A DNA stretch of 13,434 nt from assembly GCA_024636225.1 (NCBI GenBank), contig JAGXHN010000036.1:1-13434 (forward strand), in the 5' to 3' direction. Below, one piece after another: positions 8,065-13,434 of the stretch. The position numbers were made by a program, and so were the translations under genes. Below the pieces are notes generated by a model that made no database searches, was not told where the DNA came from, and saw only the letters and a program-made list of their open reading frames with translations. The stretch comes from Desulfuromonadaceae bacterium. GTDB lineage: Bacteria; Desulfobacterota; Desulfuromonadia; Desulfuromonadales; UBA2294. Within the stretch, counting starts at the first letter, position 1, and each line of letters opens with the position of its first letter.

Positions 8065-9549
8065 TCAGAGATGTTCAGGCCGCATCTGCGGAAACAGAAT
8101 GACGTCACGAATCGAGGCTGAATTGGTTAACAACATCACCAGACGATCAATACCGATCCCCTCACCGGCCGTCGGCGGCAGACCGTATTCGAGGGCACGG
8201 ATATAATCCTCGTCCATGGCATGTGCCTCTTCATCCCCGGCATCTTTCTCCTTGAGTTGCTCGACAAATCGACCTTTCTGATCGATCGGATTATTCAGCT
8301 CGGAAAAAGCATTCGCCAGCTCACGTCCGACAACAAACAGTTCAAACCGATCGACCACATCGGGGTTTTTGTCATTGCGGCGTGACAGTGGTGAAATTTC
8401 CGTCGGATACTCGGTGATAAAGGTCGGATTCCAGAGATTCGGTTCAGCGACCTGATCAAAAACTTCGGTCAGAAGTTTACCGTGACCGATATTTTTATCG
8501 ACATCGAGGCCAAGATTTTTGGCATAAGCAAACAACTTGCCCTTGTCCTCCAGATCTTCCAGCGAAATATCACCATATTTGGCGACCGCTTCACGCACCG
8601 TCAACCGCGTCCAGGGGGGGGTCAGATCGACTTCGCGTTCGCCATACTGAAATTTCAAACTTCCGACAACCTGCCCGGCAACATGACCGATCATCTCTTC
8701 GGTCAGATCCATTAAATCCTCGTAGGTTGCGTAAGCCTGATAAAACTCCATCATCGTGAATTCGGGATTGTGCTGGATCGAGATCCCTTCGTTGCGAAAA
8801 TTGCGATTGATCTCAAATACCCGCTCAAACCCGCCTACCACCAGTCGCTTCAGATAGAGTTCCGGGGCAATCCGCAGGAACAGATCCATTTTCAAGGTAT
8901 TGTGATGCGTTATAAAAGGTTTGGCCGTGGCGCCACCGGCGATCGGCTGCATCATCGGTGTTTCAACCTCAAGAAAATCACGCTGCTGCATAAAATCACG
9001 AATCAGCCGAATGATTTCAGTCCGTTTCCGAAAGACCTCACGCACTTCAGGATTGACAATCATATCGAGATAGCGCTGCCGGTAACGGGTTTCGACATCG
9101 GTCAAACCGTGCCATTTCTCCGGGAGCGGCAGCAGAGATTTCGTCAGGATCCGGATCGACGACGCCCGCAGAGAAAGTTCACCGGTTTTGGTACGAAACG
9201 GCGTCCCTTCGACACCGACGATATCGCCAACATCGTACTTGCGAAAAGCGGCAAAAGACTCTTCACCCACCACGTTCTTCGCAACATAGACCTGCAATCG
9301 CCCGGAGCGATCCTGCAACTGGACAAACGCCGCCTTGCCGAAATCACGCTGGGCCATAATCCGGCCACCGACAGAATATTGCACAGTGCATTCCAGAAGC
9401 GCCTCGGCATCCGCATCAGCATGTGCGGTCACAACATCGGCACAGGTCTGCTCAGACTTGAAATCATTGGCAAACGGATTAAGCCCCAGAGCAGCTAATT
9501 CTGTCAGTTTTGCCCGCCGCTGTTTTAATAAATCGTTCAGTTCTTCCAT
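8065..9549 (-). CDS. lysS: Lysyl-tRNA synthetase, class II
   Basis: Cytoplasmic enzyme that charges tRNA-Lys with lysine. The 494 residues are close to E. coli LysS (505). An N-terminal helix (1-20) leads to an OB-fold anticodon-binding domain (about 55-135). The class II catalytic core has motif 1 (about 178-200, ending EVETPMM), motif 2 ([15 protein letters not shown] through [12 protein letters not shown], 241-270) and motif 3 ([13 protein letters not shown], 462-474). GGATAKPF (205-212) and the C-terminal [16 protein letters not shown] are LysRS signatures. An AAGGA ribosome site lies 9 nt upstream of the ATG. In E. coli prfB and lysS are adjacent and cotranscribed; here an extra lipoprotein gene separates them by 1.2 kb, but the short gaps (25 and 32 nt) still suggest one transcript. 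Confidence 0.97.
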   Translation of the reverse strand: MEELNDLLKQRRAKLTELAALGLNPFANDFKSEQTCADVVTAHADADAEALLECTVQYSVGGRIMAQRDFGKAAFVQLQDRSGRLQVYVAKNVVGEESFAAFRKYDVGDIVGVEGTPFRTKTGELSLRASSIRILTKSLLPLPEKWHGLTDVETRYRQRYLDMIVNPEVREVFRKRTEIIRLIRDFMQQRDFLEVETPMMQPIAGGATAKPFITHHNTLKMDLFLRIAPELYLKRLVVGGFERVFEINRNFRNEGISIQHNPEFTMMEFYQAYATYEDLMDLTEEMIGHVAGQVVGSLKFQYGEREVDLTPPWTRLTVREAVAKYGDISLEDLEDKGKLFAYAKNLGLDVDKNIGHGKLLTEVFDQVAEPNLWNPTFITEYPTEISPLSRRNDKNPDVVDRFELFVVGRELANAFSELNNPIDQKGRFVEQLKEKDAGDEEAHAMDEDYIRALEYGLPPTAGEGIGIDRLVMLLTNSASIRDVILFPQMRPEHL

Positions 9550-9581
9550 TCAATCCCATCCTTAAATCGACACAAATTATT

Positions 9582-10814
9582 TTACAGCTGTTTTTTAAAC
9601 GTCCAGAGATTGGAAACTGCAAAGCTGTTGCCTCGCCCATCTTTGATCGTTGAATTCAGACTGTTTTGCAGCGTCGCCTTATAAGTTTCACCAACCACCA
9701 GAGCATCGGTCGTAAAGGTAAAAATCGTGTTCGACGAATCGACAGTAACTGTGTTGACCGCAACATCGGTCGCCGCAGAGTCGACGACAAGCAGGTTATC
9801 AACGCCAAGAGTTAACGGATCCATCGTTTCGCTGAAGAGGATCTCAATCGTTGTCAGGCTTGGAGACGACCACTGCACAACCGTCGGTGCGGTCAGATCT
9901 CTGACGATCAGAACCTGTTGAACGGTGCTGCCGTTATCAATATCAAAGGTGACGACGGTTTTCCCGGCGGGGAGCCCGGAGAGGGTCGCATCCCAAGTAC
10001 CGCCGCCGTCCGGCTGGTTCACTGTTGTGGAAAACGGGACCATCAGGGTACTACCGGGAAGAGTGGTTCCGATAAATAGAACTTCAGCAACATTAATCGG
10101 GTCGGCCAGAACAACCGGTAGCGCAATCGGTGTCGTAATGGCAAACGGTGCCGAGGATGAATCAATAGTTATCATCTGTTCAGAAGAAGCGGCCGAAAGA
10201 TTGCCCAATCGGTCCGTACCGGTCGCGACAACGGTGTACTCACCGTTAGACAATAGACTCAAATCAAAATCGATAGTCCAGACGTTCGCATCGACTGAAG
10301 CGGCGCCGGATACAACAAGAAAGGGGACAACAGAAGAGTCGTATACTTCTACAAAAACTGACGAGACGGCTTCAGTGACCGTTCCGGCAAAGGTAAAAAT
10401 CCCCGCTTGTGCCGTCACCGGATATTGATCAATCGTCGTCACCGGTCCGGTCAGGTCAACCAGAATGGAAAGTTGAATGATCCGACTGTTGCCGACCACA
10501 TCAGAAGCCTGCACCTGAACGATATTCGCCCCTTCCAGCAAGTTATCGAGGGTAAACGACCAGGTCCCGAGAACGGTATCCTGAATTAGATTGCTGTAAG
10601 CCCCGCCGCCGGTCACAAAAACCTCGACGGTCGAACCTGGGTCCATGGTACCGGAGATCGGTATCGTTGTCGCTGCGGTCGGCGTCGTGACGCCACCATC
10701 AAAAGCGACGTCTGGTGGCAGCAGATCATTCTCCTCGGGCGAACAGCCCGGCAATGAGAACAACAGCAGACAAAACAGCATAGGGATAAAACAACGATAA
10801 AAATTTAAAAACAT
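9582..10814 (-). CDS. Predicted outer-membrane lipoprotein with tandem Ig-like domains
   Basis: I do not recognise a named family for the whole protein. The 410 residues begin with a signal peptide ending in a lipobox LPGC (21-24), so Cys24 is the predicted lipidated residue. Ser25 follows and there is no Asp at +2, which by the E. coli rule favours outer-membrane sorting. The rest is beta-rich and Ser/Thr/Val heavy, and appears to hold four Ig-like modules at about 36-124, 125-223, 224-310 and 311-410. The linkers are similar: DLTGP (120-124), DSSSAP (218-223) and DLTAP (306-310). The last module (ILFSETMDPLT ... YKATLQNSLNSTIKDGRGN ... WTFKK) resembles the SbsA-type Ig-like fold (Big_5). 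GAGG lies 4 nt before the ATG. A surface structural or adhesion-like role is possible but only inferred; no catalytic motif is visible. Confidence 0.85.
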   Translation of the reverse strand: MFLNFYRCFIPMLFCLLLFSLPGCSPEENDLLPPDVAFDGGVTTPTAATTIPISGTMDPGSTVEVFVTGGGAYSNLIQDTVLGTWSFTLDNLLEGANIVQVQASDVVGNSRIIQLSILVDLTGPVTTIDQYPVTAQAGIFTFAGTVTEAVSSVFVEVYDSSVVPFLVVSGAASVDANVWTIDFDLSLLSNGEYTVVATGTDRLGNLSAASSEQMITIDSSSAPFAITTPIALPVVLADPINVAEVLFIGTTLPGSTLMVPFSTTVNQPDGGGTWDATLSGLPAGKTVVTFDIDNGSTVQQVLIVRDLTAPTVVQWSSPSLTTIEILFSETMDPLTLGVDNLLVVDSAATDVAVNTVTVDSSNTIFTFTTDALVVGETYKATLQNSLNSTIKDGRGNSFAVSNLWTFKKQL

Positions 10815-10839
10815 AGAACCTCGTCGCCGATCAGCACGA

Positions 10840-11935
10840 TCAGGATTTACTCAATAAATAAGCTTCAATAAAACTATCCAGATCGCCACCAAGGACAGCA
10901 TCGGTGTTACCGACTTCATAGCCGGTACGATGATCCTTGATCATCCGGTACGGATGTAGAACATAAAAACGGATCTGACTCCCCCAGCCGATTTCCTTCT
11001 TTTCTCCGGCCAACTCTACGGCTTCCTCAGCTTTTTCCCGCTGTTGCATTTCAAACAGTTGCGCCTTTAATTGACTCATCGCCGTCGCCCGATTTTTATG
11101 CTGGCTGCGCTGACTCTGACAGGAGACAACTATACCGGACGGAAGGTGTGTGATCCGGATCGCCGAATCGGTTTTATTAATGTGCTGCCCACCGGCGCCG
11201 CTGGCCCGAAATGTGTCAACCTTGAGATCCTTGTCCAGAATCTCAACTTCGATATCATCAGGGAGCTCAGGAAAAACAAAAACAGAGGCAAACGAAGTAT
11301 GACGCTTGGCGTTTGAATCAAAAGGAGAAATACGAACCAGGCGATGAATCCCCATTTCAGCCCGGAGCCAACCGTAGGCGTAATCACCCTCAACGGTAAA
11401 AGTTGCACCTTTAATACCAGCTTCGTCACCTGGCTGGTAATCGGTCATTTCCGTTTTAAACCCTTTTTTATCACAGTAGCGCAAATACATGCGTAGAAGG
11501 ATATCGGCCCAGTCCTGGGCTTCCGTTCCACCGGCTCCGGCATTGATACTGAAAATAGCATTAAAGCTGTCGTGTTCACCGGAGAGCATCCGGGCAAATT
11601 CCATTCGGGCGATGCGGGTTTCAAGCGCGGGGAGAGCTCCACGGATTTCATCGAGCGACTCCTGATCGTCCGCCTCCTCCCCCATCTCAGCCAGCAGCTG
11701 CAGATCGTCAAGCTCCTGCAGAGCTTCATCACAATTCGTAATGATTTTTTGCAGATGAGTCCTCTCCTTGAGAAGAGTCTGTGACTGATCACCTGAATCC
11801 CAGAACCCCGGACGAGCTATCTCTGCTTCAATCTCCAGTACACGTTCCTTTTTTGCATCGACGTCAAAGATACCTCCTCAGCTCAAAGAGCTTGCTTTTC
11901 AGGCTGACGATGGTCTGTTTTTCTTCTCGAAACAT
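10840..11935 (-). CDS. prfB: Peptide chain release factor 2 with programmed +1 frameshift
   Basis: RF2 ends translation at UGA and UAA codons. The frame opens at ATG 11933-11935 and runs 23 codons to an in-frame TGA at 11864-11866. The remaining 341 codons lie in the +1 frame and start at GAC (11863-11865), giving 364 residues against 365 in E. coli. SPF (203-205), the tripeptide that reads UGA, shows it is RF2 rather than RF1. The catalytic loop is GAGGQHIN, with GGQ at 248-250. Residues before the shift are MFREEKQTIVSLKSKLFELRRYL, and those after begin DVDAKKERVLEIEAEIARPGFWD, both typical of RF2. A gene caller that ignores the shift would start at ATG 11685 and lose 83 residues. A promoter and an AGGGG ribosome site lie just upstream. 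Confidence 0.97.
11863..11878 (-). promoter_or_regulatory. prfB +1 programmed ribosomal frameshift site
   Basis: The coding strand reads AGGAGGTATCTTTGAC: an internal Shine-Dalgarno-like AGGAGG (11873-11878), a 3-nt spacer TAT, the slippery CTT (11867-11869) and the UGA stop (11864-11866) followed by C. This is the conserved bacterial prfB arrangement (E. coli has AGGGGG at the same spacing). When RF2 is scarce the ribosome pauses at UGA, slips +1 on CUU/UUU and makes full-length RF2, so RF2 controls its own level. The AGGAGG here is a perfect match to the anti-SD core. Confidence 0.97.
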
Positions 11936-11940
11936 GGATA

Positions 11941-11945
11941 CCCCT
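11941..11945 (-). promoter_or_regulatory. Ribosome binding site of prfB
   Basis: AGGGG on the coding strand lies 5 nt before the ATG at 11933-11935. It supports that start and therefore the short 23-codon leader frame that ends at the frameshift stop. Confidence 0.8.
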
Positions 11946-11963
11946 GTAAAAAGTGAATTTTGG

Positions 11964-11992
11964 ATTATAGCGATTTGCCTGTAACAGAGCAA
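11964..11992 (-). promoter_or_regulatory. Candidate sigma70 promoter for prfB and downstream genes
   Basis: On the minus strand a perfect -10 box TATAAT (11964-11969) is preceded by exactly 17 nt (11970-11986) and a partial -35 box TTGCTC (11987-11992, three of six consensus bases). It fits fully in the 65-bp gap between lnt and prfB. Initiation would fall near 11957, leaving a leader of about 20 nt with the AGGGG ribosome site. This is the only convincing promoter I see in the window. It would allow prfB and everything below it to be transcribed independently of lnt. Confidence 0.62.
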
Positions 11993-12000
11993 GAGTTCAT

Positions 12001-13434
12001 TCATTTAAAGTCAGAAGGGACCGGCTTCATCTGGCTTTGTCCAAACCAAAGCAGACTCAATAGCAAAAAAGGGAGAGGGACAAAAGTTCCCCACTCGGTA
12101 TAAAAGCTTATCTCCTTACGAAAAGAGACATCACCGGTCACAAAATCTGTTTGAAAGATTGGTGATGCAACGACAATAGCTCCGGACGGAGCGATAATCG
12201 CCGAAACCCCGGTATTGGCGGCACGGACCAGCCAGCGCCGATTTTCAATTGCCCGGAAACGGGTCATCGCCAGATGCTGGTACGGCGCCGAAGAACGGCC
12301 GAACCAGGCATCGTTGGTTACATTCACCAGCAGCCCGCTCCCCGCTTTTACATACGCTCTGGTCAGGTCAGGAAAAATTCCTTCATAACAGACCAGCACG
12401 CCCAATCTGTTCTCATTCATCCGGATCGGAGCAACAACACCGGGAGAAAAGTCACCGATTCCGGCAACCAGTTTATTAACAAACGGTAGAAACCGGCTTA
12501 ACGGCACATACTCGCCGAATGGGACTAGGTGGACTTTATCGCTACGCCCCAGGAATGCGCCGTCAGGCGACAACAAAAAAGCGCTGTTTAAATAACGAAC
12601 CCCTTTTGGGGCAAACTCATAAGCGGGGCTACCGGTCAGCAGAAATGATCGGGTCCGAACGGTAAATTGCTGCACTTTCTGGCTTAAAAGTGAGGCATCC
12701 TGAAGATAAAAAGGGGTTGCACTCTCCGGCCAGACCAGAAGCTGCACCCCGCTCTGCAGCGCTTTTTCCGAAAGTGACAGATAGGTCTGGATCGTCGACA
12801 GCTGATAATCCGGATCCCATTTAACCGCCTGATCGATATTCCCCTGAATCAGGCCGACCTTGAGTGGAGGATCGACGCGAACAATCTCCTGACCAAGACG
12901 CCAGATTCCATAGCCCCAGTTTGCACCGAACAGTAAAATAAAAACAACCAGAGTACGCCAGGGGAGAAGAGCGGTATCACGCCGGCAGAAAAGAAAGACC
13001 AGACGAGCCACCAGACCGTTTGAAAAAACAATCAGAAACCCGACACCATAAATTCCAACCAGATCAGCTGATTGGATAAGGGAGAGATTAGCATGCTGCG
13101 AATAGCCGATCAGCGCCCAGGGAAAACCGGTCAGGATGATCCCGCGCAAAAATTCAAAAGAGAGCCATAAAACCGGCAGTGAAAAAAGGATCGGAACCCC
13201 CGCGCGACGTCTGAAACGCTCACTTAACCATACAGGGAGGGCAAAATAGAGGGCCAGATAGCAGACCAGAATGAAATAAACCAGAATCGACAGCGCCAGA
13301 GGCAGACGACCGTAGGTGACCATGACGATATTCAGCCAGTAGAGGGCCGCTGCAAAAAAACCGATACCGGCAAAAAAACCGTAAGTAAACGGGCGCCGCG
13401 ACATCACAAGCAGGAGCGGCACCAGTGCAACCCA
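12001..13434 (-). CDS. lnt: Apolipoprotein N-acyltransferase Lnt, 5' end beyond window
   Basis: Inner-membrane enzyme that adds the third acyl chain to the N-terminal Cys of lipoproteins, usually needed before LolCD release in proteobacteria. The 477 visible residues are open at the window edge and begin WVALVPLLLVMSRRP, a conserved Lnt stretch that normally follows a further N-terminal part of some tens of residues, so the start is missing. Several N-terminal membrane segments are seen (about residues 20-180), then a periplasmic nitrilase domain and a last membrane segment (FVPLPFLLLSLLWF). The Glu-Lys-Cys triad is present: Glu in VWPESATPF (codon 12724-12726), Lys in DKVHLVPFGEY (12535-12537) and Cys in LVCYEGIFPDL (12388-12390). 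A GTG at 13420-13422 is an internal valine, not the start. It ends 65 nt before prfB with no terminator hairpin visible. Confidence 0.95.
   Translation of the reverse strand, partial: WVALVPLLLVMSRRPFTYGFFAGIGFFAAALYWLNIVMVTYGRLPLALSILVYFILVCYLALYFALPVWLSERFRRRAGVPILFSLPVLWLSFEFLRGIILTGFPWALIGYSQHANLSLIQSADLVGIYGVGFLIVFSNGLVARLVFLFCRRDTALLPWRTLVVFILLFGANWGYGIWRLGQEIVRVDPPLKVGLIQGNIDQAVKWDPDYQLSTIQTYLSLSEKALQSGVQLLVWPESATPFYLQDASLLSQKVQQFTVRTRSFLLTGSPAYEFAPKGVRYLNSAFLLSPDGAFLGRSDKVHLVPFGEYVPLSRFLPFVNKLVAGIGDFSPGVVAPIRMNENRLGVLVCYEGIFPDLTRAYVKAGSGLLVNVTNDAWFGRSSAPYQHLAMTRFRAIENRRWLVRAANTGVSAIIAPSGAIVVASPIFQTDFVTGDVSFRKEISFYTEWGTFVPLPFLLLSLLWFGQSQMKPVPSDFK

Noticed and set aside
6789..8108. Permease start at ATG 8108
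   Set aside because: The extra 22 residues do not resemble the family N-terminus and overlap lysS by 44 nt; MNFEWFVSLRYLRAKR at 8042 is the usual LolC/E start.
8770..9498. Plus-strand open frame of 242 codons opposite lysS
   Set aside because: It is a shadow of the lysS coding frame: the product is rich in Arg, Pro and His and lacks family motifs, and lysS motifs on the other strand are complete.
10815..10839. Possible hairpin between prfB and the lipoprotein gene
   Set aside because: TCGTGC and GCGACGA pair only imperfectly and no U tract follows; the stretch carries the GAGG ribosome site of the lipoprotein gene instead.
10840..11685. prfB as a shorter gene starting at ATG 11685
   Set aside because: It would remove 83 conserved N-terminal RF2 residues that are present upstream in the same frame back to the frameshift site.
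11864..11866. In-frame TGA in prfB as sign of a pseudogene or sequencing error
   Set aside because: The stop sits in the exact conserved RF2 frameshift context, with AGGAGG, TAT, CTT and TGAC, and the +1 frame is intact to the normal C-terminus.
12001..13422. lnt starting at GTG 13422
   Set aside because: The frame continues upstream with WVAL, forming the conserved WVALVPLLL stretch of Lnt, so the gene extends past the window edge.
1..13434. Search for tRNAs, CRISPR arrays, insertion sequences, phage or defence genes
   Set aside because: Both strands are filled by core envelope and translation genes, and no repeats, inverted ends or such gene families were seen.

Overview
The window is a single-strand gene block: every gene I can support is read from the minus strand. 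In transcription order (high to low coordinates) it runs lnt (5' end beyond the window), prfB, an Ig-like lipoprotein, lysS, a LolC/E-type permease, lolD, bamA, skp/ompH, lpxD, fabZ, lpxA, lpxB (3' end lost). The outer-membrane assembly and lipid A set marks a diderm Gram-negative bacterium. The lolC/E-lolD-bamA-ompH-lpxD-fabZ-lpxA-lpxB order resembles the Desulfuromonadales/Geobacter relatives (Desulfobacterota). That placement is an inference from gene order and protein style, not a measured phylogeny.

Region 1 to 924 is a contig end. Positions 1-23 are not genomic: they match the end of an Illumina Nextera read-2 adapter including the 19-base Tn5 mosaic end, and they cut lpxB after about 300 codons. 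Region 950 to 3737 is the lipid A and periplasmic chaperone segment (lpxA, fabZ, lpxD, skp), with gaps of 21 nt or less and one TAATG overlap. Region 3759 to 8042 holds bamA and the Lol lipoprotein exporter (lolD plus one permease). Region 8065 to 11935 holds lysS and prfB, a pair that is adjacent in E. coli, here separated by an Ig-domain lipoprotein gene. Region 12001 to 13434 is lnt.

Functionally the block couples envelope building with translation. Lnt finishes lipoprotein acylation, LolCD releases mature lipoproteins, Skp and BamA fold outer-membrane barrels, and LpxA/LpxD/LpxB with FabZ make the lipid A precursor while balancing fatty-acid supply. Lnt and LolCD are also what the Ig-like lipoprotein itself would need to reach its place. 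RF2 (prfB) carries a textbook +1 programmed frameshift, and a sigma70-like promoter with a perfect TATAAT lies just upstream of it. No convincing terminator appears between any two genes, and the largest gap is 65 bp, so there is no stretch over 300 bases without a gene.

I found no tRNA, rRNA, CRISPR array, insertion sequence, prophage gene or defence system. Most of the window is conserved core genome. The points worth a second look are the adapter, the prfB frameshift and its possible polarity on downstream envelope genes, the uncharacterised Ig-like lipoprotein, the absence of lpxI between lpxA and lpxB, and the single LolC/E-type permease.
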